A stretch of 42,770 bases of DNA, from NCBI GenBank assembly GCA_022969175.1, contig JALJPB010000037.1:1-42770 (forward strand). Reading direction: 5' to 3'. Source of the DNA: Colwellia sp. Lineage in GTDB: Bacteria; Pseudomonadota; Gammaproteobacteria; Enterobacterales; Alteromonadaceae. This document shows positions 1 to 9,506 of the stretch, one piece after another. Each line of letters begins with the position of its first letter. Position 1 is the first letter of the stretch. Below the pieces are notes generated by a model. It had not been told where the DNA came from. It did not search any database and saw nothing but the letters and a program-made list of their open reading frames with translations. Both the position numbers and the translations under genes were made by a program.

Positions 1-705
1 TAATTCTTGAGCCAACTTAAATGTTTTTTGATGCATTTCAATGATGGCATCAACTTTCAAATTTTGAGAGCCGGCAAAAATATGGAAACCGCGAAAGTTA
101 ATTTTATCAAACGGCAGGCTTTTGATTAATTCTGGCAGTAATTCTTCGTCAATGCCAAAAGGTTTTGCTCCACCAGACATTTTCATGCCTGACGCTTTTA
201 GCTCAAAGGCCGGATTAATTCTGATGGCAATGTTAGGTTTTATATTAAGTTCTTTACCTAATATTAAAGCTCGTTGTATCTCAGTTGCTGATTCAACATG
301 CAAGGTTATACCGGCAATAATAGCGGATTGAATATCATCGATAGATTTTCCTGGGCCGGCAAAACTAATATCGTTTGACGGCATGCCAGATTGCATCGCC
401 AATAACATTTCTTTTTTTGAAGCAACGTCAAACCCACTGACATATGAGCTCATAAAATGTACTAGGCTAGGCAAGGGATTGGCTTTAATGGCGTAGTGTA
501 GCTGAATTTTATCTGGTAATGATGCTTTAAGTTGCTGGATTTTTTTAATAACCAAATTTTTATCGTACGCATAAAAAGGGGTTCTACCCACAAGCTTCTC
601 AATGTTCGAAAGTTTTATACCGCCAACAAGTAATTCGTTGTTTTGAACAGTAAATTGAGACGTATCTGCGTGTATTGGAGCCGTTTTACTTTTGGTCGCG
701 TTCAT
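1..705 (-). CDS. PLP-dependent decarboxylase, exosortase A system-associated (partial)
   Basis: Group III (ornithine/diaminopimelate-type) PLP-dependent decarboxylase, cut by the left window edge; 235 N-terminal residues are visible. The start is ATG at 705-703. The PLP-binding lysine lies in HYAIKANP (residues 70-77, K74), and FHIFAGSQ (208-214) is the equivalent of the HxGSQ loop of the alpha/beta barrel. The phenylalanine-alanine form of that loop resembles the subfamily associated with exosortase A (TIGR03099) more than lysA or speC. Its substrate is not established for the family. It starts 58 bases after the stop of the acyl-CoA ligase on the same strand, so the two are probably co-transcribed, as in known exosortase loci. 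The barrel half is seen; the C-terminal beta domain lies outside. A biosynthetic diaminopimelate decarboxylase is the main alternative, made unlikely by the neighbour. Confidence 0.82.
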   Translation of the reverse strand, partial: MNATKSKTAPIHADTSQFTVQNNELLVGGIKLSNIEKLVGRTPFYAYDKNLVIKKIQQLKASLPDKIQLHYAIKANPLPSLVHFMSSYVSGFDVASKKEMLLAMQSGMPSNDISFAGPGKSIDDIQSAIIAGITLHVESATEIQRALILGKELNIKPNIAIRINPAFELKASGMKMSGGAKPFGIDEELLPELIKSLPFDKINFRGFHIFAGSQNLKVDAIIEMHQKTFKLAQEL

Positions 706-763
706 TATTGTCACTTTAATTGTTTTTTGGTTATTTGAAGGTGCATTTTAAATTATATCTGAA

Positions 764-2353
764 CTATATGTCGCCGCTAAAATAGCTTTTATAAGTTAGC
801 TGTAATTGGTTTCGATCAATTTTACCATTAGCGTTATGTGGTAAATCCGCCAAGAGGATTATCTTTTTTGGCACCATGTAATTAGCCAGTTCTTTTTGGC
901 AGTGCTTTAAAATTGATTTCTCAATAGCAATAGAGTCATTAAGCTTTGTGCAGCTAATGACGGCAATGATTGCATGGCCTAATTCGCTATGAGGCACACC
1001 TAGTGTCGCTGCTTCAGTAATTAATTCGTGTTGATACAGTACTTCTTCAATTTCCATAGGACTTATACGGTAGCCAGAAGTTTTCATCATTTCATCTTGG
1101 CGAGCAACAAAATATAAGAAACCATCATCATCTTTTTTTACTGAATCACCCGAAAATACCGCGATTTCATTTAGCATAATACCTGAAGGAACTTGAGGTG
1201 CTGGTTTAAATCTTTCTGCAGTTTTTTCTGCTGCATTCCAATAACCTAAACTAACTAAAGGGCCCTTGTGGACAAGTTCACCAGCTTCATGTGGCTCACA
1301 TTCACTGCCGTCGGGTCTTAACACTAATATTTCAGCATTAGGAATTGCTTTACCCATTGAACCTATGCGTTTATCTATTTCTTTAGGCGCTAGGAAAGTA
1401 GAACGAAAGGCCTCTGTTAGTCCGTACATAAGGTAGGGAAGGGCGTTGGGCATTAATATCCGTAATTGTTTTAAGTTTGTCGTTGATAGTGCGCCACCGG
1501 AGTTGGTGAAGTATCTAATTGATGCTCCGGTATTATTTTGCCAATTTATTTTACAGAGTTGTGACCATAAAGGGGGCACTGCAGCTAAACCGGTGATTTG
1601 ATGTTTTTCAATAGCTTTAAGTACATCGGTAGGCAATAAATAATCTAATAAAACACAGCTTGCACCGACTAAAAAACTGGTGGTTAGTTGACTTAAGCCA
1701 TAATCAAAACTCAGCGGAAGAACAGCTAATATTTTATCTTCAGCGCTATTATTTAAATACTGAGCGACGGATTTGGCACCAAGTACAATGTTACTATGGG
1801 AGAGCACTACACCTTTTGGCTTGCCAGTACTGCCCGAAGTATAAAGAATGGCTGCCATATCATTGGCTGTATTGCTTGTTTCAATCTCTTTTCTAGGTAC
1901 CTCTATAAAAGTAGCCCATGATATGACTTTTATACCCTCAATAGCTTCATTGATATCACCGTCAGTAAGTATAATATGAGTTAAGCTAGGTAACTGGGAT
2001 AATATTGGCAGTAATGCTTTATACCGACCTTTATTGGTTATTAATAGCTTGATTTCACAATCATTAATAATATGGTTTACTTGAGCGGCTTTAAGAACTG
2101 GGTTAATAGGAACAAATACCGAATCAGTTAAACTGCTGGCAAACATACAAACTACATTTTCAATAGTTTTATGTAAATAAATGCCGATGCGATCATGTCG
2201 AAAAATAGCTAGACTTTGGTAGCCGTTAGCAATGCAATGGATATATTCGTCTAATTCCTCATAACTTAATTGTAAATCTTTTAGAATTAATGCAGGTGCT
2301 TTAGGTGTTTTTATTGCACTTTGGCTGATGAGTTGATGTACATAGGTAGCCAT
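764..2353 (-). CDS. AMP-forming acyl-CoA ligase, exosortase A system-associated
   Basis: ANL-superfamily adenylate-forming enzyme, 529 residues, a full-length two-domain ligase. Visible core motifs are YTSGSTGKPKG (171-181, ATP-binding loop), YGLTEAFRSTF (aromatic-loop motif), the SGDSV motif, the hinge YRISPMEIEEV, and the C-terminal NANGKIDR carrying the adenylation lysine. It should activate a carboxylic acid with ATP and pass it to CoA or a carrier-protein thiol; the substrate cannot be read from sequence. The ATG at 2353 follows an AGGACG ribosome-binding site. The immediately downstream decarboxylase makes the TIGR03098-type exosortase-associated ligase the best family match. Exosortase and acyl-carrier partners would lie beyond the left edge, so the assignment rests on family resemblance plus pairing. 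Confidence 0.82.
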   Translation of the reverse strand: MATYVHQLISQSAIKTPKAPALILKDLQLSYEELDEYIHCIANGYQSLAIFRHDRIGIYLHKTIENVVCMFASSLTDSVFVPINPVLKAAQVNHIINDCEIKLLITNKGRYKALLPILSQLPSLTHIILTDGDINEAIEGIKVISWATFIEVPRKEIETSNTANDMAAILYTSGSTGKPKGVVLSHSNIVLGAKSVAQYLNNSAEDKILAVLPLSFDYGLSQLTTSFLVGASCVLLDYLLPTDVLKAIEKHQITGLAAVPPLWSQLCKINWQNNTGASIRYFTNSGGALSTTNLKQLRILMPNALPYLMYGLTEAFRSTFLAPKEIDKRIGSMGKAIPNAEILVLRPDGSECEPHEAGELVHKGPLVSLGYWNAAEKTAERFKPAPQVPSGIMLNEIAVFSGDSVKKDDDGFLYFVARQDEMMKTSGYRISPMEIEEVLYQHELITEAATLGVPHSELGHAIIAVISCTKLNDSIAIEKSILKHCQKELANYMVPKKIILLADLPHNANGKIDRNQLQLTYKSYFSGDI

Positions 2354-2515
2354 TTATCGTCCTGAAAATTAGTGTATGTCTGTTACAATCTTTTAAATTA
2401 GGTCAAAATTTTCCGAGTCAGTGACCTTGAAAACTAGCGTACTATTATTCAATTAAAAGATAAAGTTGGCAAGAAAAGGATGATAATAACTAGTGAATTA
2501 ATGTTTTTGTTTTTC

Positions 2516-3340
2516 TTACGCGGAGGTTTGGGTTTTTATCGGAATAATTTCCATCGCTGTATTATAACCAATTTCATATAATTTCTGCTTTTGCTCGCTG
2601 CTCATGGTGAAATCTACCGCAGAGCACTCACCAGTATTAATGATAATAGTATTATGCCAAAAAGCTTCGTTAATGTACTCTCGTGAGATCGTTGTCATAA
2701 AAGTTCTGATTAGTAAGGTTACGTAATTAAATATCGGAAATAAGCCTTTTACACTTAACTCATCGTATTCATGCTCTCCTCTTAGTCGGAAGCATAAAAT
2801 AGGAGTCCCTTTGTGGTCCCAATCTTGGTGAAGTGCTTCTTCGGCTAAAATACTGCCATCAACCATTATCCGCTTGCCAAACGTTTTAAAGCTAAAGACC
2901 AGTGGAATTGACATGGAATATCGTACTGCTCGTGAGACTTTCATTGTTGGGGTATGCTCACGATCAAATATTACCGGCTGTCCTTTTGTTACATCAGTGG
3001 CAACGATATGAAGATTTTTTTCTAATTGTTCAAATGTTTTACCATCGAGGTGTTTATCTACCCAACGTTCAAAAATATCTCCAGAGCTTAATCCTCCATG
3101 GCGAATTAACTTAAGTAGGGAAAATTCTCTAAATTGATTATAGTTAGTATGTAAAGCGATTTTTCTTATTTCATTATGAGTTAGCCCTGAGGCAAATAAA
3201 CTGGCAATTATGCTGCCACCTGATACGCCAACAAGATCGTCAAAAATTATACCGAGTTTATCTAGAGCTTTGAGGACGCCTAAGTGTGCGGGCAGCCTTG
3301 TACCGCCACCAGCAAAAATAGGAATTATCTTTGTTGCCAT
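2516..3340 (-). CDS. Patatin-like phospholipase
   Basis: Patatin-family lipid acyl hydrolase, 274 residues, without an obvious signal peptide, so probably cytoplasmic or membrane-peripheral. The oxyanion-hole glycine motif is GGGTR (11-15), the nucleophile elbow is GVSGG (38-42, catalytic S40), and the dyad aspartate is D161 in VDGS. The usual third residue is G or A, so DGS is a mild variant. The start ATG is preceded by a near-perfect AGGAGG six bases upstream. The gene stands alone, about 160 bases upstream of the ligase gene on the same strand, and divergent from the protease gene. Substrate (phospholipid or storage lipid) is not predictable. Confidence 0.88.
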   Translation of the reverse strand: MATKIIPIFAGGGTRLPAHLGVLKALDKLGIIFDDLVGVSGGSIIASLFASGLTHNEIRKIALHTNYNQFREFSLLKLIRHGGLSSGDIFERWVDKHLDGKTFEQLEKNLHIVATDVTKGQPVIFDREHTPTMKVSRAVRYSMSIPLVFSFKTFGKRIMVDGSILAEEALHQDWDHKGTPILCFRLRGEHEYDELSVKGLFPIFNYVTLLIRTFMTTISREYINEAFWHNTIIINTGECSAVDFTMSSEQKQKLYEIGYNTAMEIIPIKTQTSA

Positions 3341-3590
3341 TTATCCTCCTGTTTTTCAATACAATGTCTTTAAAACAAAGCAGTTGTAAGAAGTATGGAC
3401 AATAAAAGTTAAAATTGCGAAATAGATATTTAGTTTAATTAAGGTACACTTGTATTTGAATCATTTGAGATACAGAATTTGATCACCAAACTATGGTTAC
3501 TGCCATGGTATAGATTGAAATAAGCGGTTAATTTGTGGTCATACCAACGGTTAATGCCAAGGTAAAAAAATAACAATAGAGCGAAAGGAT

Positions 3591-4355
3591 ATGATGAACT
3601 TGTTGAAAGGAATATTACTTATTGTATTAACTATGAGTATTAATGATGTTAATGCAGAATTAGCTGATACAGTTGAAAAAATTAAAACCTCAGTTGTTGG
3701 TATTGGGGTACATACACCAACAAGCAGACCACAAAACACTTTAAGAGGTACAGGTTTTGTTATCGCAGATGGTTTACATATCGTAACTAATAACCACGTA
3801 TTACCCAAACACCTAGACACAGAATTATTAGAAAAAATGGCCGTATTTGTTGGCAGTGGTAAAGCAGCAAAAGTTAGAAAAGCAACGATAGTCGCTAGGG
3901 ATGATTACCATGATTTGGCCATTTTGAAATTAGTTGGAGCACCGTTACCAGCGTTCAAACTTGCCAATAACCAGTATCAAAGAGAGGGCAGTTATATTGC
4001 TTTTACTGGCTTTCCCATTGGCGCCATTTTAGGGTTATACCCGGTAACTCATCGAGGTATTATCTCTAGTGTCACTCCGGTAATAATTCCTGTTGCAGAT
4101 TCAACTCAAATAACACCAAAAATGTTAAAGAGAATGCGCGACCCTTATATGGTTTATCAGTTAGATGCTACAGCATACCCAGGTAATAGTGGTAGCGCCA
4201 TGTATGACTCAAAAACGGGGGAAGTTTTAGGGATAATCAATAAAGTTTTTGTTCAAGAAAGTAAAGAAGCCGTCATTAGTAAACCTAGTGGTATAACCTA
4301 TGCGATACCTGTGAAACATTTACATGCATTGATGGAAAAAAACAATATAAAATAA
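3591..4355 (+). CDS. Secreted trypsin-like serine protease
   Basis: S1-fold (trypsin/DegP-like) serine peptidase of 254 residues with a signal peptide of about 22 residues ending in a VNA-type cleavage site, so periplasmic or secreted. The catalytic triad is visible: H69 in TNNHVL, D108 in YHDLAIL, and S200 in PGNSGS. There is no PDZ domain, which separates it from DegP/DegS; it is a lone protease domain. Two adjacent ATG codons exist (3591 and 3594); a GAAAGGA site favours the first. It converges on yibQ with only 20 bases between the stops and no clear terminator. Confidence 0.86.
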   Translation: MMNLLKGILLIVLTMSINDVNAELADTVEKIKTSVVGIGVHTPTSRPQNTLRGTGFVIADGLHIVTNNHVLPKHLDTELLEKMAVFVGSGKAAKVRKATIVARDDYHDLAILKLVGAPLPAFKLANNQYQREGSYIAFTGFPIGAILGLYPVTHRGIISSVTPVIIPVADSTQITPKMLKRMRDPYMVYQLDATAYPGNSGSAMYDSKTGEVLGIINKVFVQESKEAVISKPSGITYAIPVKHLHALMEKNNIK

Positions 4356-4375
4356 ATTCTTTTCCTTCTCATATT

Positions 4376-5137
4376 TTATTCACTGGCATTTTGAGCAACT
4401 GTGCTTAAGTTTTTCTTAATATAAAGCTCAGATAATGGCACTAGTCTAATGTTGTTTTTTGCTAATAAGGGAATTAAACGCGTTAAATTCTTTACTGTTT
4501 CAGGATGAGGGTGGGCAATAGCAATGGCAAAGTCATTATTCTGAGCTTGGCTGATTAATTCATTGAATTGCTTTTCTATATAATGATCATCTAATTGGTT
4601 GTCTAAAAATACATGACGAGTATTAACTGGTACACCTGAGTCTAACGCGGCTTGCTCCGCCTGAGAGTTCGCACTAGTTTTACTGTCTAAAAAGAACAAT
4701 TGTTTTTCTTTAAGAAATTTCATCGTCCAAGACATAGGCTGATATAAGGTTGTTAATCGACTACCCATATGGTTATTAATACCAATGGCAAAAGGAATCT
4801 CGTTCAAAGATGCAGTTAAAGTATCATAAATTTTTTGTTCAGACATGTCTGAAGTTAGTGCGCCTGGGCCTAATCGCTTGCCTTTTTTTGATTCCATCGG
4901 AATATGTAAAAGTACATCATGATTGCTCGCATTAGCTCTTAATGCCAGTTTTTTACCATAAGGGGTATGAGGTAAAATGGAATAGGTGATATTTCCCGGT
5001 AAATCAAGTGCTTTTGCATCACTATAGCGATAACCAATATCATCTATAACAATTGCGACGCGCCCTTGGTCAGCCAATGAAACAAAAGAGAATAATAGGA
5101 AAATAACAACGGAAAAAAGACGAAAAATATTTAACAC
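4376..5137 (-). CDS. yibQ: Divergent polysaccharide deacetylase family protein YibQ
   Basis: 253-residue periplasmic protein with an N-terminal signal peptide ending near SLA-DQ and a divergent polysaccharide deacetylase (NodB-like, PF04748) fold. Characteristic pieces are VAIVIDDIGY near residues 27-36, NNHMGSRLT, the DSKTS segment, and AHPHPET near the C-terminus. Its biochemical activity is not settled for the family; by position and fold it is expected to act on envelope glycans. It is the third gene of a gpmI-envC-yibQ order conserved with E. coli (yibO-yibP-yibQ), about 100 bases downstream of envC. Confidence 0.88.
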   Translation of the reverse strand: MLNIFRLFSVVIFLLFSFVSLADQGRVAIVIDDIGYRYSDAKALDLPGNITYSILPHTPYGKKLALRANASNHDVLLHIPMESKKGKRLGPGALTSDMSEQKIYDTLTASLNEIPFAIGINNHMGSRLTTLYQPMSWTMKFLKEKQLFFLDSKTSANSQAEQAALDSGVPVNTRHVFLDNQLDDHYIEKQFNELISQAQNNDFAIAIAHPHPETVKNLTRLIPLLAKNNIRLVPLSELYIKKNLSTVAQNASE

Positions 5138-5235
5138 TGAACCACACTTGTTATTATTTTTTAATTAACCTTAACACTATCAGCTCGGCTAGATAAAATC
5201 GACGGAAAACTTGATAAAATTAATTAATATTTTAG

Positions 5236-6384
5236 TTATCGTTTGCACCATAGTTTGGGATTTACAGCTTTACCACGATAGCGAATTTCAAAATAAAGGC
5301 TTGGGCGATTTTGTCCACCACTTTGGCCAATTAGTGCAATAGGTTCACCGGTTTCTACTTGGTCGCCAACATTTTTCAATAATGTCTGGTTATGTCCATA
5401 TAAGCTCATATAGCCATCGCCGTGATCAACTACCGTTACTAAACCATAGCCCTTTAGCCAGTCAGCAAATAATACGGTACCATTATGAATGGTTTGTACT
5501 TGCCGACCTAAAGGTGCGGTCATTAGTACCCCTTTCCATGTTAAATAACCTTGTTTTTGACTGCCAAAGCTTCGTACTAGGTTACCTTTAACCGGCCAGC
5601 GTAATTTTTTCTTTAACTTACTTAATCCAGTTAAGTTATATTGCGCTATCACCAATGATTCGAGCTGCTTTAAGGCGGCAACTAAATCATATTCTTCTGT
5701 TTCAAGTTTGGTAAGTTGTTGCTTTGAACTTAAGAGCTCTTTACCTAACAAAGCTAGTGTTTTGGTTTGTTGTTTCTTACTGTGTTGCAACGCTAGTTTT
5801 TGTACATTCTGTTGTTCTTTTAGTTTTCGTAAACTTGCTACTTTTTCTTGATGTTCAGTTGTCACTTCAAGCAGTGCACTGAGAATCGCTTGGAATTGTT
5901 CAATTTTTCTTATCTTAGCTGCGTTCAAGTAATTATAATAAGTAACGGTTCTTTGTACTTTTGCTGGGTTTTCTTGGTTTAAGAGTAATTTAATATAATC
6001 ATGGTGTCCTGTGCTATAAGCGGCTCTTAGTTGTTGAGCTAATAACTCTTCTTGGTGCTGCTTTTGAGCGATAAGGCTAATTTTTCTTTTTTCTAATTCA
6101 GCTATTTTTTGTTTAGTTGTTTTTAGCTCTACTCTGGTTGCATTGATTGCTTTAGCTGCATTACCAATGGCAATATCGTCTGCTTTTAATTTCTTCTCTA
6201 AAGCAACTCTGTCCTTATTAAATTGAACTATGGATGATTTTTGTTTTTTGATCGCTTCTTTTACATCTGAGAGTTTTTGGTCAGCTTTAGTAGTATCAGC
6301 CAGCACAGATGAGCTGGCAGTAGACAATACTAAACAGAGTAAACTGCATAGTATTGTTAAGTGGAAGTATTTAGAAGTAATAAT
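5236..6384 (-). CDS. envC: Murein hydrolase activator EnvC
   Basis: Periplasmic activator of the septal amidases AmiA/AmiB. A long coiled coil (roughly residues 35-240) is followed by a LytM/M23 domain (about 260-382). The LytM domain is degenerate as in E. coli EnvC: the HxGxD position reads YLTWKG and the final HxH position reads SLYFE, so it should regulate rather than cut. The first in-frame ATG/GTG/TTG is a TTG at 6327, which would begin inside the signal peptide. Extending to an ATT at 6384 (or 6381) restores a lysine-containing n-region, a hydrophobic core, and an SVLA-DTT cleavage site near residue 29. The ATT lies 3 bases after the gpmI stop, with GTGGAT as a weak ribosome-binding site. 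I therefore call a non-canonical ATT start; coupling to gpmI translation is likely. Confidence 0.85.
   Translation of the reverse strand: MITSKYFHLTILCSLLCLVLSTASSSVLADTTKADQKLSDVKEAIKKQKSSIVQFNKDRVALEKKLKADDIAIGNAAKAINATRVELKTTKQKIAELEKRKISLIAQKQHQEELLAQQLRAAYSTGHHDYIKLLLNQENPAKVQRTVTYYNYLNAAKIRKIEQFQAILSALLEVTTEHQEKVASLRKLKEQQNVQKLALQHSKKQQTKTLALLGKELLSSKQQLTKLETEEYDLVAALKQLESLVIAQYNLTGLSKLKKKLRWPVKGNLVRSFGSQKQGYLTWKGVLMTAPLGRQVQTIHNGTVLFADWLKGYGLVTVVDHGDGYMSLYGHNQTLLKNVGDQVETGEPIALIGQSGGQNRPSLYFEIRYRGKAVNPKLWCKR
6379..6384 (-). promoter_or_regulatory. envC: Probable ATT start codons of envC
   Basis: Two consecutive ATT codons sit in frame with envC directly after the gpmI stop (6390-6388). 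No ATG, GTG, TTG or CTG occurs in frame between that stop and the TTG at 6327, yet the interval encodes a textbook signal peptide. ATT is a known rare initiator (infC and pcnB in E. coli). Confidence 0.55.
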
Positions 6385-6387
6385 GAA

Positions 6388-7953
6388 TTAATCCACTAAT
6401 TGCATAAGTACATTACCTGTCATCTCTTTAGGTTGCTTCATATTCATTAAATTTAAAAGCGTTGGTGAGATATCACTTAATGTACCTGTTGATAGAGGGA
6501 TCGCCTTTCGTCCGATATAAATCAATGGCACAGGCTCACAAGTATGAGCTGTATGTGCCTGCCCTGACACGGGATTAACCATTTGTTCTGCATTACCATG
6601 GTCGGCGGTAATTAAACATTCGCTGCCTGTTTTTTCTAAGGCTACAACAACACGAGCCATTGCTGTATCAACGGCTTCACATGCTTTTACTGCGGCATCA
6701 AAGTTACCAGTATGGCCAACCATATCGCCATTAGGGTAATTACATACAATAAAGTCAAAATCACCACTTTCAATAGCCGCGACAAGTTTGTCGGTTAATA
6801 ATACCGAGTTCATTTCAGGTTGCAGATCATAAGTGGCAACTTGCGGGGAGGGCACTAATATCCGTTCTTCTCCATCAAAAGTATCTTCTTTGCCACCACT
6901 AAAGAAAAACGTGACATGGGCATATTTTTCGGTCTCAGAAATACGTAGTTGCGTCTTATCATGCTTCTCTAACCACTGACCAAGCACATTATCTAATTTT
7001 TGTGCTGCATAGGCGCAGTTAGCCTCAATATCGGCCGCATACTCTGTTAGCATAACAAAATCACTTAATGCAGGTGTTTTTTTACGATTAAAATCTGTGA
7101 AATTTTTATCGGTAAAACATCGCGTAAATTGACGAGCACGATCGGCTCTGAAATTCATAAAAATCATAACATCACCATCATTAATTTCGATGGCATTACC
7201 TTTCGAATCAGTGATTGCACTAGCGCTAACAAACTCATCATTTTCATCACGTTGATAAGCACTATTAAGCGCCTCAATCGCATCGGTGTACTGATACTTA
7301 GCTTCACCAGATACCATTAAGTTATAGGCACTCTCTACTCTGTCCCAACGCTGATCTCGGTCCATCGCGAAATAACGACCGATAATAGAAGCTATTTTTC
7401 CTTTACCTTGGTTGTCACTAAATAATGTTTGAAAGGTTTTATTTACTTTTAATATTGAGGCTTCTGCGCTGCGAGGAGGGGTATCCCTACCATCAAGAAA
7501 AGCATGCAAATAAACCTGATTAGCGCCACGTTTTTTGGCTAGTTCAATCATCGCAATAAGATGATCTTCATGGCTATGTACACCGCCAGGAGATAATAAA
7601 CCAAAAATATGAACCGCTTTGTTTTGTGTTACGGCTTTATCAACGGCGTTACACAATGCCGGGTTGGCATTAAATTCGCCATCTTTAATTGATTTGGTTA
7701 TACGGGTAAAGTCTTGGTATACCACACGACCAGCACCTAAATTTACATGGCCTACTTCTGAATTCCCCATTTGCCCTTCAGGTAGCCCAACAGCCATACC
7801 TGAAGTACCGATGAGCATATTAGGATACTTGGCCGTTAACTTGTCGAGTACAGGAGTATTAGCATGAAAAATAGCATTAGAGTCAGTGTTTTCACTGTGC
7901 CCCCAACCATCTAAGATAATAAGAACCATTGACTTTTTGTTTGGCATTGCCAT
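6388..7953 (-). CDS. gpmI: 2,3-bisphosphoglycerate-independent phosphoglycerate mutase
   Basis: Mn-dependent, cofactor-independent phosphoglycerate mutase interconverting 3- and 2-phosphoglycerate in glycolysis and gluconeogenesis; cytoplasmic. About 521 residues, against 514 in E. coli GpmM. The alkaline-phosphatase-like domain begins with LIILDGWGH; the catalytic serine lies in MGNSEVGH; metal-ligand segments include [14 protein letters not shown] and [11 protein letters not shown]. The reading frame is open further upstream, but that extension has no ribosome-binding site, while AAGGAAGG precedes ATG codons at 7953 and 7947; I use 7953. First gene of the gpmI-envC-yibQ operon, divergent from yibN. 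Confidence 0.95.
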   Translation of the reverse strand: MAMPNKKSMVLIILDGWGHSENTDSNAIFHANTPVLDKLTAKYPNMLIGTSGMAVGLPEGQMGNSEVGHVNLGAGRVVYQDFTRITKSIKDGEFNANPALCNAVDKAVTQNKAVHIFGLLSPGGVHSHEDHLIAMIELAKKRGANQVYLHAFLDGRDTPPRSAEASILKVNKTFQTLFSDNQGKGKIASIIGRYFAMDRDQRWDRVESAYNLMVSGEAKYQYTDAIEALNSAYQRDENDEFVSASAITDSKGNAIEINDGDVMIFMNFRADRARQFTRCFTDKNFTDFNRKKTPALSDFVMLTEYAADIEANCAYAAQKLDNVLGQWLEKHDKTQLRISETEKYAHVTFFFSGGKEDTFDGEERILVPSPQVATYDLQPEMNSVLLTDKLVAAIESGDFDFIVCNYPNGDMVGHTGNFDAAVKACEAVDTAMARVVVALEKTGSECLITADHGNAEQMVNPVSGQAHTAHTCEPVPLIYIGRKAIPLSTGTLSDISPTLLNLMNMKQPKEMTGNVLMQLVD

Positions 7954-8182
7954 TTTCCTTCCTTTACCGTATACCAGCATACATCGATTTTTAATGGAAA
8001 CATTGTACACTGAGGTATGTCGCAATCACAATGGACTTTCACACTAAAAAGCTTGTTTTTAAAATGTTATATTACAGTGAACAGGTCAAATATAACTGAG
8101 GAATGTCCATCCTGTATTTCTAGCTAACATATAGGTATACTGTGCCAGTTTTGAATTAACCTATTAGAGAATCTCTTATCCT

Positions 8183-8611
8183 ATGGAACAACTAATAACG
8201 CTTGCTAATAATCACCCAATGTTAAGTGCGGCATGGGTTGCCATTGTTGTGATGATTATTTTCACCACTATTAAAATAAAAATGTCGCCAATAAAACAAG
8301 TAAGCCCTCAGGAACTCACTTTTTTAGTCAATAAAAGTGAAGGTTTAGTCATTGATATTCGTGCTGAAAAAGACTTCAAAGCGAGTCATATCCTTGATGC
8401 TAAACTTTTTTCAACTGAAAAAGCGAATAAAAATGACTTTTCAACTCTTGAAAAATATAAAGATAAACCCATTATTGTTGTATGCGCAGCAGGAATGACG
8501 GCTTCAAAAGTGGCTAGCCAATTATTTAAAGCGGGCTTTACGCAAGTCAACTTACTCAAAGGCGGTATGAACGCTTGGCAAAGCGCAGGTTTACCTACCG
8601 CAAAAAAATAA
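8183..8611 (+). CDS. yibN: Membrane-anchored rhodanese-like protein YibN
   Basis: 142 residues: one N-terminal transmembrane helix (about 14-30) then a cytoplasmic rhodanese domain. The active-site cysteine is C101 in VVCAAGMTAS, preceded by the IDIRAEKDF motif. The family carries or transfers sulfane sulfur, but the physiological acceptor of YibN is uncertain. It heads a yibN-grxC-secB-gpsA cluster in the same order as E. coli and is divergent from gpmI across a 229-base promoter region. Confidence 0.9.
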   Translation: MEQLITLANNHPMLSAAWVAIVVMIIFTTIKIKMSPIKQVSPQELTFLVNKSEGLVIDIRAEKDFKASHILDAKLFSTEKANKNDFSTLEKYKDKPIIVVCAAGMTASKVASQLFKAGFTQVNLLKGGMNAWQSAGLPTAKK

Positions 8612-8620
8612 GGCATGAAA

Positions 8621-8878
8621 ATGGCAGTTGTGGAAATATATAGTAAAACTTATTGTCCGTTTTGTGTGAGAGCTAAAGCTTTATTGGATCAACAATCAGT
8701 GAGTTATCAAGAGATTGAAATTGATAAAAACCCTGATTTACGACCACAAATGATTGCTCGAAGTAATGGTAGTACAACCGTGCCACAAATATTTATTAAC
8801 GATGTACATATTGGTGGCTGTGACGATCTATTTGAACTTAATTATAACGCACAATTGGCTCCCTTATTATTGGCTTAG
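8621..8878 (+). CDS. grxC: Glutaredoxin 3
   Basis: Dithiol glutaredoxin of 85 residues reducing disulfides with glutathione in the cytoplasm. The active site is CPFC (C12, C15; E. coli has CPYC), the cis-proline loop is TVPQIF, and the glutathione-binding GGCDD motif is present. ATG codons occur at 8615 and 8621; the TAAGG site lies 7 bases before the second, and E. coli GrxC also starts at this point, so 8621 is preferred. Almost abuts yibN, indicating one transcript. Confidence 0.93.
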   Translation: MAVVEIYSKTYCPFCVRAKALLDQQSVSYQEIEIDKNPDLRPQMIARSNGSTTVPQIFINDVHIGGCDDLFELNYNAQLAPLLLA

Positions 8879-8987
8879 TTATAAAAGATAAAGATACACA
8901 TAATAATTTTAAACGATGATATAGCTGCTAGTGAAGTTAACATTAAGCCAGTGGATTACATCTCGGTAAACATACAGGAATACAAAA

Positions 8988-9494
8988 ATGTCAGACGAAA
9001 ACAATGAAGTAACACCAGCAACAAACGAACAAGCAGCAGGTCCTCAATTTGCTATACAACGTGTTTATACTAAGGATGTTTCTTTTGAAACACCTAATTC
9101 TCCTGCCATCTTCCAAAAAGATTGGCAACCAGAGATAAAATTAGACTTAGATACCAGCTCTAACAAACTTGCTGATAATACTTATGAGGTTGTTTTAGCC
9201 GTTACAGTTACTGCATCTATTGAAGGACAAACAGCCTTTTTAGCTGAAGTACAACAAGCGGGTATTTTTACTATAGGTAATTTACCTGAAAACGCTTTAG
9301 CGCATACTATTGGCTCATTTTGCCCAACTACATTGTTTCCTTATGCGCGTGAGTCTATTGCAAATTTAGTTAACCGTGGTTCATTCCCACAACTTAATTT
9401 AGCACCGGTAAACTTTGAAGCCTTATTTGCTTCTTATGTTAAGCAGCGTGCAGCTAAAGCAGAATCGGCACCAGCGAGTACTGAAACTCACTAA
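8988..9494 (+). CDS. secB: Protein-export chaperone SecB
   Basis: Tetrameric cytoplasmic chaperone that keeps preproteins unfolded and delivers them to SecA. 168 residues, with the SecB core from about residue 20 ([19 protein letters not shown]) to [21 protein letters not shown], which are the most conserved family stretches. The acidic, Asn/Gln-rich N-terminus and the Ala-rich C-terminus are normal. An AGGAA ribosome-binding site precedes the ATG. 109 bases separate it from grxC and 12 from gpsA. Confidence 0.96.
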   Translation: MSDENNEVTPATNEQAAGPQFAIQRVYTKDVSFETPNSPAIFQKDWQPEIKLDLDTSSNKLADNTYEVVLAVTVTASIEGQTAFLAEVQQAGIFTIGNLPENALAHTIGSFCPTTLFPYARESIANLVNRGSFPQLNLAPVNFEALFASYVKQRAAKAESAPASTETH

Positions 9495-9506
9495 GAGTAA
9501 TATGTT

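Noticed and set aside
6325..6390. Frameshift or truncation of envC
   Set aside because: The signal peptide continues in the same frame up to the gpmI stop, so an unusual start codon explains the data without a lesion.
7954..8025. 24-residue N-terminal extension of GpmI
   Set aside because: The purine-rich ribosome-binding site immediately before ATG 7953/7947 and the length of known homologues place the start at the shorter position.
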